Source: Rufibacter hautae (GTDB lineage Bacteria > Bacteroidota > Bacteroidia > Cytophagales > Hymenobacteraceae). Taken from it: 64,000 nt of DNA. This document shows, piece by piece, positions 50,911 through 59,056 of the stretch; the first letter of the stretch is position 1, and each line of letters opens with the position of its first letter. The notes under the pieces were generated by a model. That model had not been told where the DNA came from and did no database searches. It worked only from the letters and a program-made list of their open reading frames with translations. The position numbers and the translations under genes are program-made. The stretch is from contig NZ_VKKY01000001.1 of the NCBI RefSeq assembly GCF_008271695.1, positions 1,730,589 through 1,794,588 on the forward strand, written 5' to 3'.

Positions 50911-51345
50911 ATGGTTCCTCTTAAGTTTTCTTCCTCCAAAAGTTGGTTTATCACGCTGGTTATCTGGGGCACTGTTGCCTTGCTCTGCGTTTTGTTAATA
51001 GGTGAGCTCCGCTCAGAAACACCACCGCTAAGAAAACTGGGTGCTGTAGTCTTTTGCCTCCTAATCAGTGGTCTATTGCTCTGGACTTGGTTTGGGACGT
51101 ATTACCGCATTTCTGGGGAAGTGCTTCAGTTCAGGTGCGGTCCGCTGCACGGCCGTATTCCTATCAAGCAAATCAGGGAGATAAAGCAGCACCAGCATTT
51201 ATGGGCGGGACTCAGGCCAGCCTTGGGTTTCCAAGGCGTGGTCATCAACTATAATCGCTGGGATACGGTGTATTTCTCTCCGGCCCAAAAAGAAGCCTTT
51301 CTCCAAGCCTTGCAAGCTGTGAACCCGCAGATTGTGGTGGCGTAA
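50911..51345 (+). CDS. Bacterial PH-domain-like membrane protein (144 aa)
   Basis: Two membrane helices at the N-terminus ('WFITLVIWGTVALLCVLLIG' and 'LGAVVFCLLISGLLLWTWFG') are followed by a small beta-domain: 'YYRISGEVLQFRCGPLHGRIPIKQIREIKQHQHLWAGLRPALGFQGVVINYNRWDTVYFSPAQKEAFLQALQAV'. This is the bPH (YyaB-type, PF06713-like) arrangement, in which 'I.I.qI..I' and 'SP..ke.Fl..L' are typical. Function is unknown. It is a single gene ending at a strong hairpin. Confidence 0.82.
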   Translation: MVPLKFSSSKSWFITLVIWGTVALLCVLLIGELRSETPPLRKLGAVVFCLLISGLLLWTWFGTYYRISGEVLQFRCGPLHGRIPIKQIREIKQHQHLWAGLRPALGFQGVVINYNRWDTVYFSPAQKEAFLQALQAVNPQIVVA

Positions 51346-51358
51346 TATCCTAAAAAAT

Positions 51359-51412
51359 AAAGAAGCCGTTTTAGACTTGCTTTCAAGAAAGTGGATCTAA
51401 AACGGCTTCTTT
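51359..51412. terminator. Terminator built on a perfect family A palindrome
   Basis: Arms AAGAAGCCGTTTTAGA (51360-51375) and TCTAAAACGGCTTCTT (51396-51411) are exact complements; the loop CTTGCTTTC/AAGAAAGTGG retains the family A core. It ends both convergent transcripts. Confidence 0.8.
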
Positions 51413-51433
51413 ATTTCTAGCAATTAGTGACTT

Positions 51434-53257
51434 CTAGACCTTATCCCCGCGCAGTTTTCTCAGTCTTTTGCGGGCTTCGGCTACGAACACGCTGCCGGGA
51501 TGCTTCACCAGCAGTTGGTTGTAGAGTTCCTGGGCTTTCTCGGGTTGCTTGAGATTTTCTTCGTTCAGTTTGGCCAGCAGAAACAGCGCATCGTCTGAGA
51601 GGATGTCGTATTTGGGGTTCTCTATGATGAATTGCAGGTTCTTGGCTGCCTCCTGAAACTGACCAGTCTGCTGCAACAGCTCGGCCTTCTGGAAATAGAT
51701 TTCATCGGTGAGGCTGTGGCCAGGGTACTTGGTGAGCAGTTTGTCCAGGGCAGCCATGGCCTCGGGGTACTTGTGCTGGAACACCAAGAAATCAATGGCC
51801 GCATATTCTTTGAGCGCCGCCGCCGAGGTGTCCATTCCCGTGTTGTCAATTATAAGCAGGCTCAGATCCAGGGCATCGTTCGCGATCTCGCGGCTGGTGG
51901 CCTGTTTCAAAATGTCCAGGTGGCTTTGGGCCAGTATAAAATCACCTTTGTAGTAGCTGAGCCGCGCATTGCGGAGTTTGGCCTCGTAGCCCAAGGGCTG
52001 TTCTTTGTGCGTTTTCTCTACCTGGCTGTACAGCAACGTACTTTCCCAGGGCTCTCCGCGCAGCAAATACACATCGGCGAGGGCTAGTTTGGCCTGGGCT
52101 ACCACGTTGGGCTGGGCCCGGGGCATGGCAATAACTTCCTGCAGGTTTTTCACGGCTGCCTCCTGCGCCCCGAGGTAAAATGCCTGCAACTCACCCAGCT
52201 CTTTGATGACCTCGGCGGTGCGGTCGTTGCGGCCTAGTTCCTGCAGCAGGCTTTCGTATTCCTGGGCCAGCAGCTTGATCTTCTCTTTGTCTAAGGGGAA
52301 GGTATTCTTCACCTGTTCCTCGCGGGCCTGGATGATGCGCTGCCGCGCGATGGGGTACAACTCACCGGTGCGGTACTGCTGCATCACGTAGGTGTAACCC
52401 TCAATGGCGGTGGCGTAGTCTTTGTTGCGCAGGCTGATATCGGCCATGGAAAGCACCCGGGCACCGCCCCCTTGGGTCCGGCGGTCCAGCGCGCGCGTTT
52501 GCAGCAAAGCGGGTCCGAAGTCTTTGCGCTGCAGAAGGGTCCAGATAAGCAGTTCCTGCACGGGGGTGGCATCCGGCTCCGCCTGCACAGCGGTCATGAG
52601 GCGCTGCTCCAGCATGGAAAGAGATTCCTCGTCGCGGAGGGCGTTCTGCAGCATGTTCTGGGCGAAGGTGAGCGGCACGTTGCTGCTTCTCACCTGACGC
52701 AGGACCTCCTCTATCAACAGATCGGTTTTGCGCTGGTAGGAATAAAGCTGGAGCAGTTGGGCGGCAAAGGTCTTCTCGCTGCCGCTCAATTGGCGCGCGC
52801 GCAAGTACACCTGCTCGGCGTATGGAAGCATATCGGCTTGCTGAAAGGCCGTGGCGATGCCGTACACGTTCTCGGGGGTGGCGGTCTGCACTACCTGGGC
52901 CCATTTCTTCTCGGCGGCGGCGGTATTGCCGGAGGCCTGCAGCACGCGTCCTTCGTCTATGGCATAGGCGGACACGCCCGGGTACTTCTTCTGCGCCCGC
53001 TTCACCAGTTTCTCGGCCTCTTTGTAGTTGCGCAGCGCCAGCAGGGTGGTCAGGTAATCTGGGTACACCAGCCCGAACTGCACGTCCTGTTCCACCAATT
53101 GCACGAATAGTGCCTCGGCTTTGGCGTATTCGCTCTGGCGCAGGTACTCTTTGGCCAAGGCCATTTGCTCAGGAACGCTCTGGGCGCTGGCCTGCGGCAC
53201 AGCCATGCCCAGAAAGCCCAAGGCCAGGAGCCAAATCAACAATAACTTTCTCTTCAT
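51434..53257 (-). CDS. Secreted TPR protein (607 aa)
   Basis: A signal peptide ('LLLIWLLALGFLGMAVPQASAQ') is followed by tetratricopeptide repeats across nearly the whole length: clear helices at 30-120 ('YLRQSEYAKAEALFVQLVEQD'), 180-300 and, most canonically, 480-600 ('ALDKLLTKYPGHSLTDEIYFQKAELLQQTGQFQEAAKNLQFIIENPKYD', 'KAQELYNQLLVKHPGSVFVAEARKRLRKL'). It is a periplasmic scaffold of unknown partners, common in Bacteroidota. It is the only gene between two terminators. Confidence 0.85.
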   Translation of the reverse strand: MKRKLLLIWLLALGFLGMAVPQASAQSVPEQMALAKEYLRQSEYAKAEALFVQLVEQDVQFGLVYPDYLTTLLALRNYKEAEKLVKRAQKKYPGVSAYAIDEGRVLQASGNTAAAEKKWAQVVQTATPENVYGIATAFQQADMLPYAEQVYLRARQLSGSEKTFAAQLLQLYSYQRKTDLLIEEVLRQVRSSNVPLTFAQNMLQNALRDEESLSMLEQRLMTAVQAEPDATPVQELLIWTLLQRKDFGPALLQTRALDRRTQGGGARVLSMADISLRNKDYATAIEGYTYVMQQYRTGELYPIARQRIIQAREEQVKNTFPLDKEKIKLLAQEYESLLQELGRNDRTAEVIKELGELQAFYLGAQEAAVKNLQEVIAMPRAQPNVVAQAKLALADVYLLRGEPWESTLLYSQVEKTHKEQPLGYEAKLRNARLSYYKGDFILAQSHLDILKQATSREIANDALDLSLLIIDNTGMDTSAAALKEYAAIDFLVFQHKYPEAMAALDKLLTKYPGHSLTDEIYFQKAELLQQTGQFQEAAKNLQFIIENPKYDILSDDALFLLAKLNEENLKQPEKAQELYNQLLVKHPGSVFVAEARKRLRKLRGDKV

Positions 53258-53312
53258 GGTATTCTCCAGCTAAGCTATTCTTCCTTAACGTATTCTACGC
53301 CTGTTCAATATA

Positions 53313-53352
53313 CTGTTTTACCCCCGATTTTTGAAAATCTGCCCCTAAACGG
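53313..53352 (+). repeat. Dispersed palindrome family A copy
   Basis: CTGTTTTACCCCCGATTTTTG and AAAATCTGCCCCTAAACGG; the core GATTTTTGAAAATC is symmetric. Confidence 0.65.
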
Positions 53353-53367
53353 ATCTCCCGGAAAACA

Positions 53368-53400
53368 CAAGAGCCGCGCTGGGTGGCGCGGCTCTTGCAA
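53368..53400 (-). terminator. ppiD-operon terminator
   Basis: CAAGAGCCGCGC/GCGCGGCTCTTG with a 6-nt loop; on the minus strand it is followed by TGTTTTCC. Confidence 0.65.
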
Positions 53401-53423
53401 TATGTTTGAAAACCGGATTTGGC

Positions 53424-55529
53424 TTAGAAGAATCTAACGCGGTTGTCTTCAATCTTGGCGTTTTTGCGTACGGCCTCATACAGGGCGCTTTGTACACGTC
53501 CGGCACGGGTGCCTTGCAACTGCTGCTTCACAGAAGCTACATCAGCTACTGGCGTGGCCGGGGTCAGGCTGTTCAACTGCACGATCACGATTCCACCTTC
53601 TCCATCGATTGGGGCAGAACGCTGACCTGGCTTCAGGCCGAACGTCTTCCCTACGGCAACCGGCTCCAGGCCTAAGCCCGGGATTGTGGCGGCACCTAAG
53701 GTAACATCGTTGGCCGGACGAACCAGCGCATCTGGACCGTACTTAGCAGCAATCTGATCCAGTGAACCAGAGGCAGAAGCCAGCTTCTCTTTGATTTTCT
53801 GGCCTTTCAGTTCGTTACGTACGGCGGCAGTCAGTTCATCCCGCACATCGGCTACCTTGGCAGTTCCTTTTTCGCGTTTGCCGGTCAAAACCGCTACCAC
53901 GTACTGGTCATCCATGGTGATCACCGGAGATACACTGCCTTCTTTGGTGTCTTCAGAGAATGCCCAACGCACCAGTTCACGGGCGTTCTGCAGGTTGTTG
54001 ATAGAACGGTCAGAGGCGTTGATGTTCTTGGCCTCTACTTTAGACAAGCCTTTCTCGTTGGCAATGGTTTTGTTGAAGCTCTCCAGGTTGGTGCTGCTGG
54101 CGGCAATGGCGCCGGCACGGCTGAAAGCAAGCTCACGGGAATTGTCACTTGGCGTAAGCGCACGGGTCACCTGGGCTACCTGGTACGTTTTGGTAGTTTT
54201 AGGCTCCGTGATTTTCACGATGTGGTAACCGTAGTCTGTCTCTACCAAGTTTGGCAACAAACCAACTCCCGGAGCAGCAAATACCGCTTTCTCAAAAGCT
54301 GGCACCATGCGTCCTTCCGTGAACCAACCTAAGTCACCACCTTGGGAGGCAGTTCCGTCAGTCCCGTGCTGGGCAGCCAAAGCGGCGAAGTTAGCACCGC
54401 CTTTGATCTGGTTCAGGATGCCTTGGGCTTTGGCTTTGGCAGCAGCTTTGGCTTCTGGAGTGGTATTGTCAGGCTTGATCAAGATATGGCTGGCGCGAAC
54501 AGAGGCTTGACCGCCTTCTTTTACATCCATGATCTTGTACAGGCTGAAGCTTCCGTTCTGGGCGAAAGGACCGTATAACTTGCCTTTCTCCAAAGCTTGG
54601 GTTTTCAGTTCTTCTGGTAACTCGTTCGCTGCCACGTAGGCTGGGTTGAACGGGGTCTCAGATTCTGCTTTCACAAACAAAGAGTCGTTCTCAGTGGTAG
54701 CGAAACGGGCAGCCAGTTCAGAAGTCTCTTTGCTGTAGTCTGTGCTGTCTTCTTTAGAAGCAGATACCGGTACTGTTACATACGTAATAGAGCGGCCTTC
54801 TTCTACCTCAAATTTCTTTTTGTTTTTGTTCAGGTATTCGCTTAGCTGGTCATCGGTTACCTTGATGGTTGAGTCAGCGATGCTGAAGTAAGGCACAAAC
54901 AAAGAAGTGATGCTGGCCTTGGTGTTTTGCTCAGCGTTGAAACGCTTGGCTTCTTCTGTGGTCACGTAGTTAGACACCGTGAACAGGTTGTAGTATTTGT
55001 TACGCAGACGGTCTGTGGCCAGATCCTGCTCATATTTACGCCACGCGGCTTGTTGCTCCGGAGGCATGCTGCCCAGGTTACGCAAGGTCTGTTTTACCTG
55101 CTCTACGCTGAACTGGCCCGTCTTAGGATCTGTGAACATCTGCTTCAGGGCCGGGTGAACGTTACGTCCCTGTACCATGTCTACCTGCTCATCGGCGGAT
55201 ACGCCAATGCCTACTTTCTCAAATTCGTCCTCAAACGCGTACTTGAACACCAATTGGTTCCAGGTCTGCTCGCGCAGGGAAGACAACTCAGCTTCTGAAG
55301 GCTGGCGGCCGTACTGGTTGGCGTAGTTGTTCTTCGCCTCTTCAAACATGGCTTCAAATTCCTGCACAGACACTTCATGCCCGGCCACTTCCCCTACTGC
55401 CGTGTTGTTTCCGAACAACCGGGAATTTGGTCCCAGCAAGTCTCCCAACACAATGAAAATGAGCAAGCCAATGGCTATAGCGCCAATGGCGAACCCTGAC
55501 TTCTCCCGAATCTTGTTAATTAATGCCAT
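53424..55529 (-). CDS. ppiD: PpiD/SurA-type peptidyl-prolyl isomerase, membrane-anchored
   Basis: The 701-residue product has one N-terminal membrane helix ('GFAIGAIAIGLLIFIVLGDLL', about 12-32), a SurA_N-like chaperone domain to about 330 ('VSVQEFEAMFEEAKNNYANQYGRQPSEAELSSLREQTWNQLVFKYAFEDEFEKVGI'), and a parvulin rotamase domain near 345-440 ('VRASHILIKPD', 'GDLGWFTEGRMVPAFEKAVF', 'TDYGYHIVKITE'). It helps outer-membrane proteins fold on the periplasmic side. It is the last gene of a long minus-strand run. Confidence 0.92.
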   Translation of the reverse strand: MALINKIREKSGFAIGAIAIGLLIFIVLGDLLGPNSRLFGNNTAVGEVAGHEVSVQEFEAMFEEAKNNYANQYGRQPSEAELSSLREQTWNQLVFKYAFEDEFEKVGIGVSADEQVDMVQGRNVHPALKQMFTDPKTGQFSVEQVKQTLRNLGSMPPEQQAAWRKYEQDLATDRLRNKYYNLFTVSNYVTTEEAKRFNAEQNTKASITSLFVPYFSIADSTIKVTDDQLSEYLNKNKKKFEVEEGRSITYVTVPVSASKEDSTDYSKETSELAARFATTENDSLFVKAESETPFNPAYVAANELPEELKTQALEKGKLYGPFAQNGSFSLYKIMDVKEGGQASVRASHILIKPDNTTPEAKAAAKAKAQGILNQIKGGANFAALAAQHGTDGTASQGGDLGWFTEGRMVPAFEKAVFAAPGVGLLPNLVETDYGYHIVKITEPKTTKTYQVAQVTRALTPSDNSRELAFSRAGAIAASSTNLESFNKTIANEKGLSKVEAKNINASDRSINNLQNARELVRWAFSEDTKEGSVSPVITMDDQYVVAVLTGKREKGTAKVADVRDELTAAVRNELKGQKIKEKLASASGSLDQIAAKYGPDALVRPANDVTLGAATIPGLGLEPVAVGKTFGLKPGQRSAPIDGEGGIVIVQLNSLTPATPVADVASVKQQLQGTRAGRVQSALYEAVRKNAKIEDNRVRFF

Positions 55530-55612
55530 GTAAGTATTAGACGTATTTTAAGCGTTATGCAAAATAATTGCAATAAGTGATAAAATCAAAATATAAGTGT
55601 CTATAGAGCAGG

Positions 55613-56878
55613 TTATTCTTCTGGAGAGGTCAACCTTACTGAAAGATGTACCGTATTGATGCGGTGTTCATCCATAGAAAGGATCCTGATCTCAAAAGGC
55701 GGAACCACGATCACATCTCCCGCCGTGGGTATTTCCTGCAGTACAGACAAGATAAAACCGCCTAAAGTTTCATAGTCGCCCTCGGGCAGGTTCAGCTCGT
55801 ACTTCTCGTTGAGGTAGTCTATTTCCTGGCGGGCACTGAACAGGTAAGAACCGGGCTGGGGTAAGGCCTGCTCCAGCAGATCCTCCTCGTCATACTCGTC
55901 GTTGATATCACCCAGAATCTCTTCCATCACGTCTTCCAGGGTCACGATCCCGGAGGTACCGCCAAACTCATCCAGTACCAGCACAATGCTGCGGTGCTCG
56001 GTGATGAACTTCACAAAGAGCTCCCGGGCCAGCATGGTCTCGGGCACGGCCTCCATGGGCGTGAGGATCTCTTCTACCGTAGCCGGATTGTTGAACAGGG
56101 AGAACTGGTGGCAGTAGCCCAAGATATGATCCAGGGAATCCTGGTAGATGAGGATTTTGGAGTGGCCGGTCTCAATGAATGCCTCGCGCAGCACCTGCAC
56201 GCCTTCTTCCAGTTCTATGGCGTCAATCTCGGTGCGAGGTACCATACACTCCCGTACCTTCACGTTCTTGAACTCCAGCGCGTTGTTGAAGATCTTGCTG
56301 TCTACCTCGCTGGAAGGGGCCAGCACTATCTCATCCGGGGATTGGAGCCGCACTGCAAACGGCTGAAAAGCCAGGGCGTTGGCCAGAACATCGGTTTCGG
56401 TTTCGTCCTCGTTTGCGGAAAACAGGCCTGAAACAGCAGTCACCAGAAAAGTGATGGGGTAGAAAAGCACCAAGAAAAAGGCCAGCAACGGAGAAATCAC
56501 TTTCAGCACACTGGCTGCGGCTACCAGGCTGGCCAATACGCCCACTACCAGAAACAGCATCCAAGCCAGAACGATGGTAACCAGACTGGCCAGGGCGAAG
56601 GCTGCCCAAGGTTGTACATACTGCTGCAAAAGCGTTGACAAGCTTCCCAGACCTCCAATGCCCAGTAAAAGCAAGCCCAGACTTACCCCCAGTTGAATGG
56701 TGAACAGCGTTTGCTTCTCACGGCACAGGAGAAACCCGATAAGGGAATTTTGGTTTTCGGTGGCCTGTAACCTGATGTAGGCCCGTCCAATCTGCCGCAG
56801 GGCCACTTCTGCCACACTGAAGAGCGAAAGCAGCAGAAGTCCTGCCGCGGCAATTAGATACATGTAGGCAAGGTCCAT
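55613..56878 (-). CDS. CNNM/CBS-domain hemolysin-family membrane protein (CorC/GldE-like)
   Basis: The 421-residue product has a CNNM domain with about four membrane helices (1-160; 'LFSVAEVALRQIGRAYIRL', 'LASLVTIVLAWMLFLVVGVLASLVAAA'), two CBS domains (about 205-330; 'VPRTEIDAIELEEGVQVLREAFIETGHSKILIYQ' and 'DEFGGTSGIVTLEDVMEEILGDI'), and a C-terminal CorC_HlyC domain. Such proteins are linked to Mg2+/Co2+ handling. Flavobacterial GldE has the same domains, so a gliding/T9SS link is possible. A family A copy lies inside the coding sequence (56409-56434). Confidence 0.88.
   Translation of the reverse strand: MDLAYMYLIAAAGLLLLSLFSVAEVALRQIGRAYIRLQATENQNSLIGFLLCREKQTLFTIQLGVSLGLLLLGIGGLGSLSTLLQQYVQPWAAFALASLVTIVLAWMLFLVVGVLASLVAAASVLKVISPLLAFFLVLFYPITFLVTAVSGLFSANEDETETDVLANALAFQPFAVRLQSPDEIVLAPSSEVDSKIFNNALEFKNVKVRECMVPRTEIDAIELEEGVQVLREAFIETGHSKILIYQDSLDHILGYCHQFSLFNNPATVEEILTPMEAVPETMLARELFVKFITEHRSIVLVLDEFGGTSGIVTLEDVMEEILGDINDEYDEEDLLEQALPQPGSYLFSARQEIDYLNEKYELNLPEGDYETLGGFILSVLQEIPTAGDVIVVPPFEIRILSMDEHRINTVHLSVRLTSPEE
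56409..56434 (+). repeat. Family A palindrome within the CNNM/CBS gene
   Basis: TCGTTTGCGGAAAACAGG and CCTGAAAC; on the coding strand it encodes part of 'AVSGLFSANEDE', the loop after the membrane domain. Confidence 0.55.
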
Positions 56879-56891
56879 AAAGCAGGGAAGT

Positions 56892-57050
56892 TCAATGCTT
56901 TGCCTTGTTCATACGGAAAAGCATTAGAAAGATAATGGATAACATAATGATCCAATAACTTTGCAACACGCCGTTCACAATGGATTGGTGCACCCCAATG
57001 ACCAGAAAAGCGACGGCCAAGGCCATGTAGATGGTTTGTTTTAAGGTCAT
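56892..57050 (-). CDS. Small two-helix membrane protein (52 aa)
   Basis: The product reads 'MTLKQTIYMALAVAFLVIGV', 'HQSIVNGVLQSYWIIMLSII', 'FLMLFRMNKAKH'. It has two hydrophobic helices and a basic tail. Its ATG overlaps the lptC stop in an ATGA tetranucleotide (57047-57050), so translation is coupled. The next gene starts 13 bp after it. I recall a similar small protein in this spot in other Cytophagales. It may assist LptC or the CNNM protein; this is inference from position only. Confidence 0.75.
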   Translation of the reverse strand: MTLKQTIYMALAVAFLVIGVHQSIVNGVLQSYWIIMLSIIFLMLFRMNKAKH

Positions 57051-57616
57051 TGTTTCAACAGAAAAGAGCCCGAGAACTGCTTTAGGGTATAGTCAGAGAA
57101 ATCCTGCTTGGCGGTAAGGCCCACGCCCGTCACTACTTCTTCGGTGCTGGTGATACGTACAAACTTGTCTGTGAAGATGCTTTGCTTCTGACGTTCCCAG
57201 AACAGTTCCTCGGTGTTCAGTTGTTCATTCTTCACGATGTTTTTTACCACTACATCGTTGCGGGCCACATACTGGTCTTTGACTTTGTCATACCGCCCGA
57301 ACTTGGCCGTGATGATGGTGGTAGGCTTTCCTTCCTCGTAGAAGGTGATGTACATGCCCTTGGAATAGATAATGTCACCGTTCTGGAGCTGTTGCTCCAC
57401 GGGAGCACTAAGCTTCAGTTTCATCTGCGCTGAGTCACTATAAATGGTGACCTGGTTGTAGGTTTCTGAGGTTGGGCCCTTGTACTCTATGGGTTTGATA
57501 TTCTCGTCTGCCTTCTTGCAACCCCAGCACATCACCACGCCCAGGAGAAACACCCAGAGGAGTGGCGCCTTGATGCCCCAATACTTTACCAGCAGTACTT
57601 GAATCTGATTACTCAT
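57047..57616 (-). CDS. lptC: LPS export periplasmic protein LptC
   Basis: The 189-residue product has an N-terminal membrane/lipoprotein signal ('LLWVFLLGVVMCWGCKKAD') and an LptC/OstA-type beta-jellyroll: 'YNQVTIYSDSAQMKLKLSAPVEQQLQNGDIIYSKGMYITFYEEGKPTTIITAKFGRYDKVKDQYVARNDVVVKN', then 'LNTEELFWERQKQSIFTDKFVRITSTEEVVTGVGLTAKQDFSDYTLKQFSGSF'. The 'L.TEEL.W....I.TD..V.I' wording is diagnostic. It receives LPS from LptB2FG. ATG 57616 is used; the frame is open upstream only to a TTG. The genome seems to fuse signal and lipobox here, typical of Bacteroidota LptC. Confidence 0.9.
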   Translation of the reverse strand: MSNQIQVLLVKYWGIKAPLLWVFLLGVVMCWGCKKADENIKPIEYKGPTSETYNQVTIYSDSAQMKLKLSAPVEQQLQNGDIIYSKGMYITFYEEGKPTTIITAKFGRYDKVKDQYVARNDVVVKNIVKNEQLNTEELFWERQKQSIFTDKFVRITSTEEVVTGVGLTAKQDFSDYTLKQFSGSFLLKQ

Positions 57617-57715
57617 TCCTTTAAACGGTTCAGATACCAGACCCAAAAATCAATCGTAGATTTAGGGCCTGGTATCTGTCTTTCTTTTTATCTGAGGCTG
57701 TAAGATGATCGATGC

Positions 57716-59056
57716 TTAGTCAAACTTCCGTTTTATGAACCACCGATTGTTGAAGGTAATGCCCAAGTTCACCCGTAAATACTGTTCTTTGAGCCCCGTG
57801 TTCTCTGCCTCCAACTGCCCAACGGTGAAGCTAGTGTTCAGGAGCGCCTGGGTATAATCTGGCGGACGTACGCCTCTGCCCAAAGGAAGAGAGAAGCCAA
57901 AGGTAAGCGCCATGTCTTTCAAGTCATGGGCACTTGGGGTAGTGTTTCCGGTGGTAATAGCATTGATCTGGGTATTACCGTAGTAACCACCAAAACGGTA
58001 GGTTACCCTTTTGAAGTAAGAGCTCACCGATCCCGCATCTGGGGTGATCTCAGAACCAATGCCTACGCGGTATCCGTCTCCTAATTCCTGGCGGCCGCCC
58101 TCTTTGGCTAAGCTGAAGCCTCTGTATTCTGAGCCTTTGGTTTGGGTATAATCTGCACCTACAGACCAGTTCTTATTATTGTCAAAAGACAAGCCAACCT
58201 GTATCATCTTAGGCAAGGTGGTGTAGCCTTCCAAGCTGTCGGTGACAAGGCTGGAAATGACAGACTCATCCAACAAACGACGCTCCTGGGCTACCTGCCG
58301 GTCTGTGCTCAGGTTGGCTTTGGTGGTATAGGTACCGCCAATACCCAAGCTGGCTTTATCGCCTAATTTCTTCCGGTAGTGTAAGCCTCCTTTGAACATA
58401 AGGCCGGTGTACTTGGAAGTGGTATGAATCAACGTTTTCTGCAAAGCGCTGGTGGAATCCTCCCTGTCTACCAGAATAGTGGACTCCTGCCGGTCAATAG
58501 TCCCGAAAAGGTAAGACCCGGCCACACCCGCCGTTAAGCCATTGGCTATTCTCACCCCGTGCGCAAAATAGACTTCATTGATACCTCCGGTACCGTTATA
58601 CTCATTGTAAGAAGTAACAGTAGCCTCTGACCCGGACACTGGGGCAGTGGAAATGGTAGTGTAGTTTACCCGGCTATAGGGTCTCAAGCCCAGGGAAGTT
58701 GTCCAGCGGCGTGAAAGCGGCAAAGCCAAAGAAAGGTAACCCAGGTTGGCGGTGCCGTCTACCTGAGAGGTGTTTTTATCAGACAACCGCTTCAGTTCAG
58801 AGGCCACGGCGGCTTCAAACGTCACGGAGTTGTTGTAGTACAGCAGGGCTGGGTTAAGATCATTGATGAGAGCAGCACTCCCGTTGGCCACCCCCACCTG
58901 CCCCATGCCGGTGCTGCGGACAGAACTGGTGCCGTGCACCATATCACCCACGCCAAAGCGGGAATAAGGGGAGTTGGAAAGCTGTTGCGCCTGTAGTTGC
59001 TGTGACCCAATAACTAAACCAGAGATCAATAACAGTGCGCGGAAAGGCTTATACAT
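57716..59056 (-). CDS. Outer-membrane beta-barrel protein of the coaX–lptC cluster
   Basis: The 446-residue product has a signal peptide ('ALLLISGLVIGSQQLQAQ') and a barrel beginning 'LSNSPYSRFGVGDMVHGTSSVRSTGMGQVGVANGSAALINDLNPALLYYNNSVTFEAA', with a C-terminal strand 'LRVNLGITFNNRWFIKRKFD'. The opening is reminiscent of FadL/OMPP1-type barrels. Proteins of this kind are found at this place in Bacteroidota genomes. The start at ATG 59056 overlaps the coaX stop by 8 bp, so it is coupled with that gene. Transported substrate unknown. Confidence 0.82.
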   Translation of the reverse strand: MYKPFRALLLISGLVIGSQQLQAQQLSNSPYSRFGVGDMVHGTSSVRSTGMGQVGVANGSAALINDLNPALLYYNNSVTFEAAVASELKRLSDKNTSQVDGTANLGYLSLALPLSRRWTTSLGLRPYSRVNYTTISTAPVSGSEATVTSYNEYNGTGGINEVYFAHGVRIANGLTAGVAGSYLFGTIDRQESTILVDREDSTSALQKTLIHTTSKYTGLMFKGGLHYRKKLGDKASLGIGGTYTTKANLSTDRQVAQERRLLDESVISSLVTDSLEGYTTLPKMIQVGLSFDNNKNWSVGADYTQTKGSEYRGFSLAKEGGRQELGDGYRVGIGSEITPDAGSVSSYFKRVTYRFGGYYGNTQINAITTGNTTPSAHDLKDMALTFGFSLPLGRGVRPPDYTQALLNTSFTVGQLEAENTGLKEQYLRVNLGITFNNRWFIKRKFD

